Shown: positions 8,685 to 18,834, counted from the first letter of the stretch. The stretch: DNA of 57,775 nucleotides from an uncultured Ectothiorhodospiraceae bacterium (GCA_947260005.1 CAMYOL010000020.1:1-57775), one strand, 5' to 3'. A program made the numbers and translations. The notes: generated from the letters alone by a model not told the origin.

Positions 8685-11609
8685 ATGAAACATAATAAGC
8701 CATACCGAGCACTGATCGGTTGTTTGTATACGTTTGTGTTAATGGTTTTTCTAACCGGGTGCGGTGGCGGAGGCAGTACTCCTTCAGATCCTGATAACCC
8801 TTCTAATGACCCGGTAGCAGGTTTGGCCTTTGCAGACGCCGGCGATATTGTCGCAGTTCGGGTGGGCGAGTTGGCTACCCTGGATGGAAGTGGTTCGACA
8901 ATTACCGAATCAAATACTTTAAACTATAACTGGTCTTTTACCTCAAAGCCGTTCGGCAGCACGACCACATTACAAAACGAAACAACCGCTAATCCCAGCT
9001 TTATCGCCGATGTGGTGGGCACCTACATGATACAACTGGTGGTCAGCTCAGGTGATATTTCCAGTCAGCGCACGATTGCTCAAGTTGAGGTTAGTGAAAG
9101 TGGAAATTTCACCGGACTACGTGTTCATACCTCTTTTCCAGCCAAATGTGCGGACTGTCATGATGGTCGTTTCCTTGACTCCCTGCCACCGTTTGATTCA
9201 GTTCCGGCTAAATCACCCAATCATCCTGCGACGACGAACATGTGTGAGGCATGTCATACCACATTTGGCTTTGATCTAATTCGTTTTGTCGATCATATTG
9301 AAGTCTTTGGAAGTTGTAGTAGCTGCCACAACGGAACAGTGGCTGTAGGTAAATCTGCAACTCATGTTGAGACGAATGCTGAATGCGATAACTGTCACAA
9401 TACGGCCAGTTTTCTCGAGCTGGATTTGAATGGTCGATACGATCACACGGGCATCACGAGTGGCTGCGCGACCTGTCATAACGGCGCAACCGCGATTGGT
9501 AAACATGCAACACATGTCGTTACCAGTGCTGATTGTAGTGTCTGTCATAACACGGACAGTTTCCAGGGTGCTTTACCAGAAGGTCACAATACGTTCACGG
9601 ATAATTGCGCAAGTTGTCATGGTGTCACTGCGACGGGACCCAGTGTGGGGCATCCGGTTACGACGGTTGATTGCGGTATTTGTCATAATGTATCGGGTTT
9701 CAGCCTTGGTGGCGTATTCAATCACCGTGTGGTTGACCCCACAATGCAATCCTGTGAGTCCTGCCACAATGGTAATAATAGTATTAATGCGCGTGGTAAA
9801 TCCGATGCAGTCAATCACCCGGTTACAACATTAGACTGTGGTGTGTGCCATGGGCTTGGCGGGGGTAATTTTGCGAATGCGATTTTTGATCATACCGGTA
9901 TCGTAGATAATTGCGAGTCGTGTCATAACCCAAATGGTAACGGTCAGGTTACCGGACCTAGTAAATCACCTAATCATATGCCGACAATATTAGATTGTAA
10001 TGTATGTCATACCACCGGGACGTTTGCCTTTGGTGTCTTTGATCATGATCCGGTGGTGGTTGCTCCGGTCACCTGTGCATCGTGCCACGATGGTGTCATC
10101 ACAGCAGGTAAACCGGTTAATCACGTTCCAACCACTGAAGATTGCCGGGTCTGTCATCTTGATACGACTACCTTTACTGGAACATTATTTAATCATACCG
10201 GCATTACCAATGGCTGTGCGACCTGTCATGATGGAAATATCGCTCCAGGCGTGACGACGAATCATATACCGACCCAGGATGACTGTAGTGTGTGTCATAC
10301 TGATACGACCAGTCCGGGTGGATTTATGAACTCAACGTTCCTCACCTTGACGCACCCTGGGATTACTACAGGCTGTCAATCCTGTCATACGAGTACTATT
10401 TTACCGGCTGCCAGTAAAGCGGCAAGTCATATACCAACTAATCAGGATTGTAACGTTTGTCATGCTAATGACATGTTCCTGCCTCATTCGTTTAACCACG
10501 TTGGGATAAATAACAATTGTGCTTTATGTCATGACGGCAATTATATTACCGCTGGCGCTAGAGAAAAAACGGCTACGCATATTGCGACCACGGGTGATTG
10601 TTCGGTTTGTCATAACACGACTAATTTTGCAGGTGCCTTTGTCGACCATACCAGCACGACCGTGACGAGCGTTCGTTGCGACTCCTGTCACGATGGGGCG
10701 ATAGCACTTGGTAAACACAATGCTCACCTTCCGACAACCGAGGACTGCGGTCTTTGCCATGTGCCAGGGACATTCGCAACTGCGATTTTCGATCATACGG
10801 GTATTGTTGATAACTGTGCTTCTTGTCACGATGGTATAACGGCCAGAGGTAAACATGCGGCTCATGTACCAACTAATAGTGATTGTAATCAGTGTCACGT
10901 AACAACCGGCTTTTTACCATCAACGTTTGCTCATGTTGGCATCGTGGATAACTGTCAATCCTGTCATGATGGTGTATTAGCGACCGGTAAAACAACAGGC
11001 CATGTTCAGACAACTCAGGATTGTGGTGTTTGTCATACACCGCGCGGATTTATTCCGGCAACATTTGATCACAGTACGGTGACAAACAATACCCGTTGCG
11101 ACTCCTGTCATGGTGTGACCGCGACTGGTAAATCGACGAATCACCTTGCTACCACGCTTGATTGTCGTTCCTGTCATACCACCTCAACCTTTGTTGGCGG
11201 TACCTGGGTGCATGATGCCAGTACTGCGGGTACCTGTGATACCTGTCATATTACCAATGGCGGAGCGACACCCAAACCCACAATTGGTCATATTTCTACC
11301 AATCTACAGTGTGATGCTTGCCATAATACCAATCAATGGGCACCGACTTCCTTCAGCCATGATCCACAAGGTAATTATCCGGGTGATCACAGAAGGGCGT
11401 TAACGTGTTCGGCCTGTCACGGCAATGTTGTAACGACTCCATTTGTGTATCCCAATACACAATATGCACCATTCTGTGCGGCCTGCCATGCGGGTGACTT
11501 CGAACGCAAAGGTGATCATATTGGTGGAGAAAATGGAACGATCCAACAAAATCGTGATTGCAGTGGCGGTGGTCGAGGATGCCACCGAGTTTCGGACAAT
11601 GGTTTTTAA
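8685..11609 (+). CDS. Large lipoprotein multihaem c-type cytochrome, 32 CXXCH motifs, N-terminal PKD-like domain
   Basis: A 974-residue secreted protein. It starts with a lipoprotein signal ending in LTGC (Cys26 lipidated), then a Gly/Ser/Pro linker, a PKD/Ig-like domain (about 45-140), and a haem-rich region to the end. I count 32 CXXCH motifs plus one terminal CX6CH. Haem motifs alternate between a CxSCHDG type and a DCxxCH type in repeated modules of about 46-50 residues, each also holding two conserved His (in GKHxxHxPT and FDHTGI) suited to bis-His ligation. Such proteins move electrons across or beyond the outer membrane. No porin or partner cytochrome is adjacent, so the pathway is unknown. 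The start is supported by GAGGGA six bases upstream. Confidence 0.92.
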   Translation: MKHNKPYRALIGCLYTFVLMVFLTGCGGGGSTPSDPDNPSNDPVAGLAFADAGDIVAVRVGELATLDGSGSTITESNTLNYNWSFTSKPFGSTTTLQNETTANPSFIADVVGTYMIQLVVSSGDISSQRTIAQVEVSESGNFTGLRVHTSFPAKCADCHDGRFLDSLPPFDSVPAKSPNHPATTNMCEACHTTFGFDLIRFVDHIEVFGSCSSCHNGTVAVGKSATHVETNAECDNCHNTASFLELDLNGRYDHTGITSGCATCHNGATAIGKHATHVVTSADCSVCHNTDSFQGALPEGHNTFTDNCASCHGVTATGPSVGHPVTTVDCGICHNVSGFSLGGVFNHRVVDPTMQSCESCHNGNNSINARGKSDAVNHPVTTLDCGVCHGLGGGNFANAIFDHTGIVDNCESCHNPNGNGQVTGPSKSPNHMPTILDCNVCHTTGTFAFGVFDHDPVVVAPVTCASCHDGVITAGKPVNHVPTTEDCRVCHLDTTTFTGTLFNHTGITNGCATCHDGNIAPGVTTNHIPTQDDCSVCHTDTTSPGGFMNSTFLTLTHPGITTGCQSCHTSTILPAASKAASHIPTNQDCNVCHANDMFLPHSFNHVGINNNCALCHDGNYITAGAREKTATHIATTGDCSVCHNTTNFAGAFVDHTSTTVTSVRCDSCHDGAIALGKHNAHLPTTEDCGLCHVPGTFATAIFDHTGIVDNCASCHDGITARGKHAAHVPTNSDCNQCHVTTGFLPSTFAHVGIVDNCQSCHDGVLATGKTTGHVQTTQDCGVCHTPRGFIPATFDHSTVTNNTRCDSCHGVTATGKSTNHLATTLDCRSCHTTSTFVGGTWVHDASTAGTCDTCHITNGGATPKPTIGHISTNLQCDACHNTNQWAPTSFSHDPQGNYPGDHRRALTCSACHGNVVTTPFVYPNTQYAPFCAACHAGDFERKGDHIGGENGTIQQNRDCSGGGRGCHRVSDNGF

Positions 11610-11656
11610 TCAATTGTATTGAACCGATAAGATAGTGTATTGCTTGAAATGTAGTT

Positions 11657-11690
11657 AGTGACGTCACCATGCGATATGGCGGTCGTCACT
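11657..11690 (+). terminator. Strong hairpin after the cytochrome gene (no T-run)
   Basis: AGTGACG (11657-11663) pairs perfectly with CGTCACT (11684-11690), and inside it CCAT (11667-11670) pairs with ATGG (11676-11679). It lies 47 bases after the cytochrome stop. The missing T-run means intrinsic termination is doubtful; it may be a 3'-end stabilising or bidirectional structure, since the mobA remnant converges on it. Confidence 0.4.
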
Positions 11691-11732
11691 GGTTGCTCGT
11701 GTAATCGCTTGTAATTGATGAAACACTATTGA

Positions 11733-12292
11733 TCATGCATATAGTCCTTCTTGTTCAACACGTCGATGATCTTCGAGGGTGTTGATATTGATAAAGGTGT
11801 CAGATGTATGGCTGAAATCGGCCTGTGATACGTTATGCTGTGCATACTATCGATCAATCTTGCGCGCTGTCCACTGCTTAAGAAATTATCCAGGCTGTCT
11901 ACTAAAGACACTGGAATTAATGCGTAAACGGGTTGTAAACGCTGGCCATCATGCGCAACGGCAAGCTCAGCTTTACTATGGTTTAAAGAATATACTAATC
12001 GCCTGACCAGTTCTGATGACAACATTGGACCATCGCACGGTACAGTTATAATGTAAGGTGTGTTCGCCGCATGCAGACCTGCGGAAAAACCAGCCAAAGG
12101 GCCTTGATAGTTCAGTAATTAATCATTCAGTACGGGATAACCATATTGTGCATAGTCCTCATGATTGCGATTAGCATTGATGATGATCGATGCTTCTTGT
12201 GGTTTAATTGCTTTTAACACAATTTCGATCAACGGTTGACCATTGATGTTGACTCGCCCTTTGTCCTTTCCTCCGATCCGTTTACCCATGCC
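11733..12292 (-). pseudogene. mobA: mobA (molybdenum cofactor guanylyltransferase) remnant with several lesions
   Basis: The reverse strand encodes a recognisable MobA: GMGKRIGGKDKGRVNINGQP, then INANRN and YGYPVLND, then GPLAGFSAG and ITVPCDGP, and finally DTFININTLEDHRRVE. MobA attaches GMP to molybdopterin. At least three defects are visible. The N-terminal ILAGG segment is missing where the sequence changes into another gene at about 12292. A TAA stop (12119-12121) interrupts the frame between YPVLND and LLNYQGPLAG. Near 11815-11825 the frame shifts, so the conserved C-terminal FININT lies in a different frame from the middle part, ending at a stop at 11733-11735. It is a pseudogene unless the sequence itself is faulty. 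Confidence 0.85.
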
Positions 12293-12803
12293 ATATGTCA
12301 TTAGCCCAGAGTGTGGTCATGCCTATACGACCATCCGCTGGGATGCCCCGAATTTTCTTAAACGTAAATTACCGTTTAAAGTTGTACATATCATGGAGTT
12401 ATTAGATCAGCTGCGCAGTGAAGGTCGACTGAAAACCAAAGGCAATTTTGATGAAAAAGTGACTTATCATGATCCTTGCAATATCAGTCGACGAGGCGGA
12501 GTGATCAATCAGCCACGCAATTTGTTAAATATGTTTGCGCCGAACTTTGAAGAAATGGATGAACGCGGTGATATGAACTGGTGTTGTGGCGGAGGAGGAG
12601 GTGTTAGCTCCAATGAACGCGCGGAGCCGATGCGATTAAAAGTATTTGATGTAAATAAACGCCAGCTTGATGAACTACAGGCGACAACCATCGTAACTGC
12701 ATGCTCTAATTGCCGACATATGCTTGAAGACGGTCTCGAACTCAATGATCTCGAGCACGAAGTGATTGGTGTTACTGAATTGCTAGCTGAGTATTTGGAG
12801 TAA
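12288..12803 (+). pseudogene. 3' fragment of a DsrK/HdrD-like Fe-S oxidoreductase (CCG domain)
   Basis: About 170 residues are open, beginning abruptly at VISPECGHAYTTIRWD, which in full-length relatives is the middle of the protein. A complete CCG (cysteine-rich) domain follows: Cys in YHDPCN, CC in WCCGGGGGV, and CSNC, with spacing CX34CCX38CXXC, the non-cubane 4Fe-4S pattern of HdrB/HdrD/DsrK proteins. The N-terminal ferredoxin-like part and the start of the first CCG domain are missing. Upstream the sequence turns directly into a truncated mobA on the other strand, so this is a deletion or inversion remnant. An ATG at 12288 exists but has no family support. DsrK-like origin is by similarity to sulfur-oxidiser proteins and is moderately sure. 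Confidence 0.75.
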
Positions 12804-13267
12804 GAGTCATTCGCAGTTAGCTTTGTTTGTGTGCAAAGTACAATTCCAAAAATACAAAATCGACCTTTTATTACAGTAAATTTCCCTACGTTAAGTCATC
12901 ATATTATCTTCTAGTGGATAGCCTAAATAATATTTATCGAATTTAATGAGTGTATTAACAACGAATTACCTGATGTATTAATCTACGTATGCCTATCGTA
13001 TTAATTGTAAGGGCGGATTGTCATTCCCAAATGTTTTTCTCCCAACATATTTAATTATTGCACCAATTTGTTATAAAATTATTATCTAAGGGCTATATTT
13101 GTGCATTAAATACAGAGTTTATCGCCAGGTAATTCTAATAAAATAGAATTATATGGCTGAATTCAATAACTTGTCATACTGTTAGGTTAAATTATAATAT
13201 AGGTACGAAAATTGTATTACCTAATCTATATATTCATAAACTTGGTTTAACTTAAAGGAGAATATTT
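12804..13267. other. AT-rich intergenic region upstream of the SAP-domain gene
   Basis: This is 464 bases with no gene-like frame, no tRNA-like fold and no repeats that I can see. Its only recognisable content is the sigma70-type promoter at 13171-13198 and the ribosome-binding site AAAGGAG just before the next gene. Confidence 0.5.
13171..13198 (+). promoter_or_regulatory. Sigma70-type promoter of the SAP-domain gene
   Basis: TTGTCA (13171-13176), a 16-bp spacer and a perfect TATAAT (13193-13198) lie about 70 bases before the ATG at 13268. The match to consensus is strong. The transcript would have a 5' leader of roughly 60 bases ending in AAAGGAG. Confidence 0.6.
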
Positions 13268-13471
13268 ATGCAAATGCAGGACATTCGAACCATTGCTAAA
13301 GATATTGGTATCAAAACCTCAAGGTTGAGCAAGGTTGACTTGGTGCGATCTATTCAAGTGGCTGAAGGTAACTTTAACTGTTTTGCAACGGCAATTGATG
13401 GTGATTGTGACCAGACAGGTTGTGTTTGGCGCAAAGATTGTTTTGAAGCGGCAAAAAAACAGGCCAGCTAA
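13268..13471 (+). CDS. Small SAP-domain-like protein with a cysteine cluster
   Basis: A 67-residue protein. Residues 1-35 (MQMQDIRTIAKDIGIKTSRL and onward) form a helix-turn-helix SAP/Rho-N-like motif of the kind that binds nucleic acids. The C-terminal part holds four Cys (FNCF, GDCDQTGC, KDC) that could bind a metal. Short proteins of this make-up are common in gammaproteobacteria, usually annotated only as SAP domain-containing. A good ribosome-binding site (AAAGGAG) and a consensus promoter suggest solid expression. It converges with glgA, ending 24 bases away. Function unknown. Confidence 0.8.
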   Translation: MQMQDIRTIAKDIGIKTSRLSKVDLVRSIQVAEGNFNCFATAIDGDCDQTGCVWRKDCFEAAKKQAS

Positions 13472-13495
13472 GTATATTAAATCGTCACCAAAGAA

Positions 13496-14971
13496 TTAGT
13501 CTATTACTGGTTTGTGATTGTCGAGTATTGCCTGTTGATACAGTTGTGTATATTTGCCAGCACTTTTTTCCCATGAAAAGTCCTGTTTCATCGCAATTTT
13601 CATAATTGATGTCCATGTTGAATTGTCAGAAAAATAGCCTAATGCGCGATCTATGGTTTGTAGGAGTGAGGCTTCGGTAACATTTTCCAATATAAAACCA
13701 GTTGCCGTGTTTTGTTCAAGCGTTTCGCTATTAATATCGGTTACAGTATCGTGCAATCCGCCTACCGGGGTAACGATCGGTAAAGTACCGTAGCGCTGAC
13801 TATACATCTGGTTAAGACCACAGGGCTCAAAGCGCGAGGGCATTACAAACACATCTGAACCGGCCTCGATAAGATGGGCTAGCGATTCATCATAGCCGAT
13901 TTGTACGGACACCTGTTTTGGAAACTTTAGTGACGTTTTTTTCAACGCTTGTTCATATGACTTTTCACCACTGCCGAGTATCACCAATTGAACAGGGTGA
14001 TTAATTACTTCAGGAATAATTGAAAGTAATATATCGATGCCTTTTTGCTCGGCAAGGCGACTAACCAGTCCAAGTAATAACACCTTATCATCAACGGGTA
14101 ATGAATAATGAGTTTGCAATGCACGCTTATTGTTAATCTTATCCTTGATGTTATTGCGATTATATTTTTTAGCCAGATGTTCATCAGTACCAGGATTCCA
14201 GGTTTTTATATCGATACCATTGATGATCCCACTTAGCTTGTTAGAACGGTGGAGTAGTAGATCCTGCATACCATGACCAAATTCCGGGGTTTGAATTTCC
14301 TGTGCATATTTTGGACTGACTGTATTAATTCGATCTGCGTAAACCAGGCCACCTTTGATAAACGAAAAGTGGTTATAGTATTCCAATCTTTCGTAATGCC
14401 AGAAATAATCTGTCAGTTGCATTTGCTCAAAAGTATTTCGATCAAATACACCTTGGTATGCGAGATTGTGAATTGTAAATACTGTCGCGGGGCGGGATTT
14501 CTCTTCCTCTAATAATGCAGGTACAAGCCCTGTTTGCCAGTCATTGCAGTGTACGATGTCTGGTTGCCAGTTAAGTCCACATTGATTTAGGGCAATAGAA
14601 CAAATTAATCGACTAAATACCATGAAGCGAAGAGCATTATCTGGCCACGGATCACCGGATTCATCCAGATAGGGATTACCGGGGCGATTAAAGAATTCCG
14701 GGCAGTCAACCAGCCAAACCGGTACCCGTGTGCCGGGTAACGTTGTTTGCATTAATCTAACAGGATAATTTAGAATACTTGTGTCAGCGCATATTTTTGG
14801 TGCGAGCTTCAACTTTTTAAAGACTGACTGATAGGCCGGCATAACGATATGGACGTCATGTCCCATTTTCTTCAATGCATGAGGAAGACTGCCTGCAACA
14901 TCGGCCAACCCGCCTGTTTTTATCAGTGGATATACTTCGCTGCTGCAAAAGAGAATACGTTGCGTCGACAT
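13496..14971 (-). CDS. glgA: Glycogen synthase (ADP-glucose)
   Basis: A 491-residue GT5 glycosyltransferase that adds glucose from ADP-glucose to the growing alpha-1,4-glucan. The N-terminal Rossmann fold opens with ILFCSSEVYPLIKTGGLADV, containing the ADP-glucose-binding KTGGL motif (Lys18). The C-terminal GT-B half has the active-site region SRFEPCGLNQMYSQRYGTLP and the VTPVGGL loop. Length matches bacterial GlgA (about 480). It starts 3 bases after the glgB stop, so the two are co-transcribed as glgB-glgA. No defects seen. Confidence 0.95.
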   Translation of the reverse strand: MSTQRILFCSSEVYPLIKTGGLADVAGSLPHALKKMGHDVHIVMPAYQSVFKKLKLAPKICADTSILNYPVRLMQTTLPGTRVPVWLVDCPEFFNRPGNPYLDESGDPWPDNALRFMVFSRLICSIALNQCGLNWQPDIVHCNDWQTGLVPALLEEEKSRPATVFTIHNLAYQGVFDRNTFEQMQLTDYFWHYERLEYYNHFSFIKGGLVYADRINTVSPKYAQEIQTPEFGHGMQDLLLHRSNKLSGIINGIDIKTWNPGTDEHLAKKYNRNNIKDKINNKRALQTHYSLPVDDKVLLLGLVSRLAEQKGIDILLSIIPEVINHPVQLVILGSGEKSYEQALKKTSLKFPKQVSVQIGYDESLAHLIEAGSDVFVMPSRFEPCGLNQMYSQRYGTLPIVTPVGGLHDTVTDINSETLEQNTATGFILENVTEASLLQTIDRALGYFSDNSTWTSIMKIAMKQDFSWEKSAGKYTQLYQQAILDNHKPVID

Positions 14972-14974
14972 AAG

Positions 14975-17134
14975 TTAACTTTCCGTTAACTCAAGAATAA
15001 TGCTCCCTAATGGGGGTAAAGTAAGCGAAATGGAGTTTTGTCGGTTCATCCACGGAATATTCTCGCTATACAGATTACCGCTATTTCCTGCGTTACTGCC
15101 GGCATAATACTCGGAGTCAGAGTTGAAAATCTCTCGATAAACGCCAGGATAGGGTACGCCGATCCGGTAATCATGCCGTGGAACTGGCGTAAAGTTAAGA
15201 ATGACAAGTACAAAACGGTCACTGGTTTTACGAAGATAGCTAACGACTGACTGTTGAGAGTCATGACAATCAATCCACTCAAACCCATCATGATCAAAAT
15301 CATAATAATGTAGTGCAGAGTCAGTGCGATAAAGTTCGTTTAAATCGGATACCAGTTTTTTAATTCCTTGATGTAATGGGTAGTCAAGTACATACCAATC
15401 CAGGCCAGCATTAAAATCCCATTCATTTCCTTGAGCAAATTCACAGCCCATAAACAAGAGTTTTTTCCCGGGATAGGTAAACATGTATGTGTAAAGTAAT
15501 CTTAAGTTAGCAAAGCGTTGCCATTCATCGCCCGGCATTTTATTCAACATGGATGATTTGCCATGCACAACCTCATCATGTGAGAATGGTAAAATGAAGT
15601 TTTCCGTAAACAAATAAAGTAAACCAAATGTCAATTGGTCATGATGATAAGTGCGATGTACTGGTTCTTTCGAGATATATTCAAGTGAATCATGCATCCA
15701 ACCCATATTCCATTTCATTGAAAATCCAAGGCCACCAATATCAACCGGTCGGGTCACTTGAGGCCAGGCGGTCGATTCTTCGGCCATGATGAGTGTGCCA
15801 GGATGTTCGCTGTGAGTTACCATATTCAGCTCACGTAAAAAATGAATGGCCTCAAGATTTTCGTTTCCGCCGTGGATATTAGGTAACCAATCTTGTTTTT
15901 CTCTAGAGTAATCGAGGTATAACATTGAGGCGACTGCATCGACACGCAGTCCGTCAAGATGAAATTCCTTTAACCAGTAGACGGCACTGCTAATTAAGAA
16001 ATTACGAACCTCATTTCGCCCATAGTTATATATTAAGGTCCCCCAATCAGGATGCTCGCCACGACGCGGATCGTCATGTTCATATAAAGCACTGCCATCA
16101 AAGTAAGCTAATCCGTGTTCATCTTTAGGGAAATGGGCAGGTACCCAGTCCAGAAAAACACCAATATTATTTTGATGGCAGTGATCAACAAAGTAACGAA
16201 AATCGTCGGGTGAACCAAAGCGTGCGGTTGGAGAAAAATATCCAATCGTTTGATAACCCCATGAGGCATCGAGCGGATGCTCGGTTATGGGCAGTAGTTC
16301 TATGTGTGTAAATCCCAATTCTTTTACGTATTCAACAAGCTGATGGGCAAGGTCGCGGTAATTTAGAAATCCTCCATCCTGTTTAAGTTTCCAGGAGCCC
16401 AGGTGAACTTCGTAAACACTCATGGGTTGATGCAGCCATGAGTGTTCCTGACGTAGAGATAACCATTTATCATCTTGCCAGCCATAATTCGATTTGGTTG
16501 TGATTGAACCAGTACGTGGTCGCAATTCACAGGCCTGGGCATAGGGATCAGACTTTTCTTTAACTTCGCCACTATCCCGGTTTCGTAATTCAAACTTGTA
16601 TAATGTGTCAGGCTCTAAACCCGGTATGAATAACTCCCAAACTCCGGAGTTGCCTCGTGAGCGCATCGGATGGGAGCGCCCATCCCATTGATTGAAATCG
16701 CCTATGACACTTACTCGAGCGGCATTGGGCGCCCAGGTAGCAAATTGCACTCCCGAAATTCCTTCTATTTCAGTTAGGTGGGCACCAAGAAAATTATAAG
16801 CATGTAAATGCCTGCCCTCATTAAAAAGGTGTAAATCGTAATCTGTGATAAGCGGAGGGAATACATAGGGGTCATAAAACTCGTGTTTGACTCCCTTATC
16901 ATCAATTCTCTGTAGCTTGTAATATTTTGGTAACGCATTGAATGCACCATGCCATTCAAAGATGTCGCTATTACCAACACGTGTTAGTGCTTGATTTATA
17001 TCTGTTAAGTATAAACTTTTGGTGTGCGGTAAAATGACACGTACAACGGCGACATCATCGTTTTGGTGGTATCCCAGGACATTGAACGGATCATGATGAC
17101 GAGCATCAAGTAGGCGCTGTAAATCGTCTGTCAT
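14975..17134 (-). CDS. glgB: 1,4-alpha-glucan branching enzyme (GH13)
   Basis: Makes the alpha-1,6 branches of glycogen. Domain order is an N-terminal CBM48 pair (about 1-210, with [20 protein letters not shown]), a GH13 barrel, and a C-terminal beta domain. Catalytic regions are clear: [18 protein letters not shown] (nucleophile Asp), the Glu in MAEESTAWP, and [11 protein letters not shown] place the start at the ATG at 17134 (719 residues, [21 protein letters not shown]) because AAAGG lies 8 bases upstream and the N-terminus then resembles other GlgB. An upstream in-frame ATG at 17188 would give 737 residues but has no clear ribosome-binding site. First gene of glgB-glgA. Confidence 0.95.
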   Translation of the reverse strand: MTDDLQRLLDARHHDPFNVLGYHQNDDVAVVRVILPHTKSLYLTDINQALTRVGNSDIFEWHGAFNALPKYYKLQRIDDKGVKHEFYDPYVFPPLITDYDLHLFNEGRHLHAYNFLGAHLTEIEGISGVQFATWAPNAARVSVIGDFNQWDGRSHPMRSRGNSGVWELFIPGLEPDTLYKFELRNRDSGEVKEKSDPYAQACELRPRTGSITTKSNYGWQDDKWLSLRQEHSWLHQPMSVYEVHLGSWKLKQDGGFLNYRDLAHQLVEYVKELGFTHIELLPITEHPLDASWGYQTIGYFSPTARFGSPDDFRYFVDHCHQNNIGVFLDWVPAHFPKDEHGLAYFDGSALYEHDDPRRGEHPDWGTLIYNYGRNEVRNFLISSAVYWLKEFHLDGLRVDAVASMLYLDYSREKQDWLPNIHGGNENLEAIHFLRELNMVTHSEHPGTLIMAEESTAWPQVTRPVDIGGLGFSMKWNMGWMHDSLEYISKEPVHRTYHHDQLTFGLLYLFTENFILPFSHDEVVHGKSSMLNKMPGDEWQRFANLRLLYTYMFTYPGKKLLFMGCEFAQGNEWDFNAGLDWYVLDYPLHQGIKKLVSDLNELYRTDSALHYYDFDHDGFEWIDCHDSQQSVVSYLRKTSDRFVLVILNFTPVPRHDYRIGVPYPGVYREIFNSDSEYYAGSNAGNSGNLYSENIPWMNRQNSISLTLPPLGSIILELTES

Positions 17135-17188
17135 TACATTTGCCTTTAAGCGAGTATTTTTGTCGGTTATTGTCTTTGATTTGGTCAT

Positions 17189-17565
17189 TTAATAAGTCAT
17201 TTAAATAATATGCATACCCTGCAAATCTTGTGCGCATTTTGAGTACAGGTTTAAATTACATTGAAATGCGGTCAGTATCAATCACTTGTATGTCAAAGTG
17301 GTGTCATAGAAGTTGATTAGGCTATGAGATTACAAATTCGTGCATTAATAAAGTGCGCTATAGTTATAGTATGGTCTATCTTGAAGCGTAAAATAATGTT
17401 TCGTAAACTAGATTTTATGCTGTTACGGTCGTTTTCCGCGTAAAATTGGTGTTAACAGCTTGAAACTATAAAAACACTTTCAATAAGACAAAGATTTTAT
17501 TCTGGCAAGTAACTTGCTAGATTAGTAGATATAACCTCAAATTATTATGTACAAAAGGAAAGTCC
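17189..17565. promoter_or_regulatory. Divergent control region between glgB and glgC
   Basis: About 380 bases separate two divergent glycogen transcription units, so both promoters should lie here. A perfect short inverted repeat GCAAG-TAA-CTTGC (17505-17517) lies about 50 bases before the glgC start and could be an operator or a small hairpin. AAAGGA before 17566 is the glgC ribosome-binding site. No consensus -35/-10 pair was convincing. Confidence 0.35.
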
Positions 17566-18834
17566 GTGCGTCATAGTCGATCTCCTCGTTTTGTAAGTCG
17601 TCTCACACGAGATACCTTAGCCTTGATCATGGCGGGTGGAAGAGGTTCAAGGTTACAACACTTAACGATGTGGCGGGCAAAGCCTTCCGTTCCATTTGGT
17701 GGTAAATTTCGAATTATTGATTTCCCGCTTTCTAATTGTATTAATTCCGGCATTCGTCGTATTGGTGTATTAACTCAATATAAAGCACATTCTCTTATCA
17801 CCCATATCCAGCAAGGGTGGGGCATGTTTCGAGGCGAATTTGGTGAATTTGTCGAGTTATTACCAGCGCAACAGCGAATTGAGACGTCCTGGTATGCGGG
17901 TACGGCGGATGCCATTTTCCAGAATATTGATATTATTCGTAATCATGAACCGCAATATGTATTAGTGTTAGCCGGTGATCACGTATATAAAATGGATTAT
18001 GGTGCCATGCTGGCAGCGCATGCGGACTCTGTGGCGGACATCACAATTGGCTGTATCGAGGTACCAATCGAAGAAGCAAGCGCCTTTGGTGTGATGGGCG
18101 TGGACGAGAACTGGCGTGTAAAGACCTTCACTGAAAAACCTGTAAAGCCAGACTCAGTCCCTGGTGATGAAAAGATGGCGCTCTGTTCAATGGGGATCTA
18201 TATTTTTAACAAGGATTTTTTGATTGAACAACTGATAAAAGATGCGGATATGACGACATCCTCGCATGATTTCGGTAAGGATGTCATTCCGAATATCATT
18301 GAAAAATATCATGCCTATGCTTATTCCTTTCGTGATCCGGTTTCACATAAAAAAGGTTATTGGCGTGACGTGGGGACCATCGATTCGTACTGGGAGGCCA
18401 ATATGGAATTGATCGAGGTTACTCCAGAACTTAATTTATACGATCAAGATTGGCCAATCTGGACTTATCAGGAGCAATTACCGCCCGCCAAGTTTGTTTT
18501 TGATGATGATATTCGACGTGGACAGGCGATCAACTCGATGGTCTCTGGTGGATGTATTATTTCAGGTGCCCGGGTTCGTAATTCAGTGTTGTTTTCTAAT
18601 GTTGAAATCGAATCGTTTGCTGACATTGATGGCGTGCTGGCACTTCCCGAAGTTACTATTGGCGAGCATTGTAAGATTAAACAGGCTGTGATCGATAAAG
18701 GTTGTGAGATTCCGGCTGGGATGGAGATTGGAGTGAATGCTGAAGATGATAAAGCACGCTTTTACGTGTCACCTAAAGGGATCGTGTTAGTGACGCCAGA
18801 AATGTTAGGCCAGGAAATACATCATGTCCGCTGA
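17566..18834 (+). CDS. glgC: Glucose-1-phosphate adenylyltransferase
   Basis: A 422-residue enzyme that makes ADP-glucose from ATP and glucose-1-phosphate, the committed step of glycogen synthesis. The nucleotidyltransferase domain has [13 protein letters not shown], the [11 protein letters not shown] element with the catalytic Lys, [20 protein letters not shown], and [12 protein letters not shown]. The C-terminal third is a left-handed beta-helix typical of GlgC. The start is GTG at 17566 with AAAGGA upstream. It heads a three-gene unit: its 3' end overlaps the next start by 11 bases. Regulation by glycolytic intermediates is a family property, not shown here. Confidence 0.95.
   Translation: MRHSRSPRFVSRLTRDTLALIMAGGRGSRLQHLTMWRAKPSVPFGGKFRIIDFPLSNCINSGIRRIGVLTQYKAHSLITHIQQGWGMFRGEFGEFVELLPAQQRIETSWYAGTADAIFQNIDIIRNHEPQYVLVLAGDHVYKMDYGAMLAAHADSVADITIGCIEVPIEEASAFGVMGVDENWRVKTFTEKPVKPDSVPGDEKMALCSMGIYIFNKDFLIEQLIKDADMTTSSHDFGKDVIPNIIEKYHAYAYSFRDPVSHKKGYWRDVGTIDSYWEANMELIEVTPELNLYDQDWPIWTYQEQLPPAKFVFDDDIRRGQAINSMVSGGCIISGARVRNSVLFSNVEIESFADIDGVLALPEVTIGEHCKIKQAVIDKGCEIPAGMEIGVNAEDDKARFYVSPKGIVLVTPEMLGQEIHHVR

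Noticed and set aside
9430-9834. Open frames overlapping the multihaem gene on both strands
   Set aside because: They come from the repetitive haem-module codons in other frames; the true frame has 32 CXXCH motifs.
9100-11500. Direct repeats resembling a CRISPR or satellite array
   Set aside because: The periodicity is protein-coding (two-haem modules) with diverged DNA sequence and variable spacing.
12119-12121. Selenocysteine or readthrough recoding in mobA
   Set aside because: The interrupting codon is TAA, not TGA, and a separate frameshift and a missing N-terminus already show gene decay.
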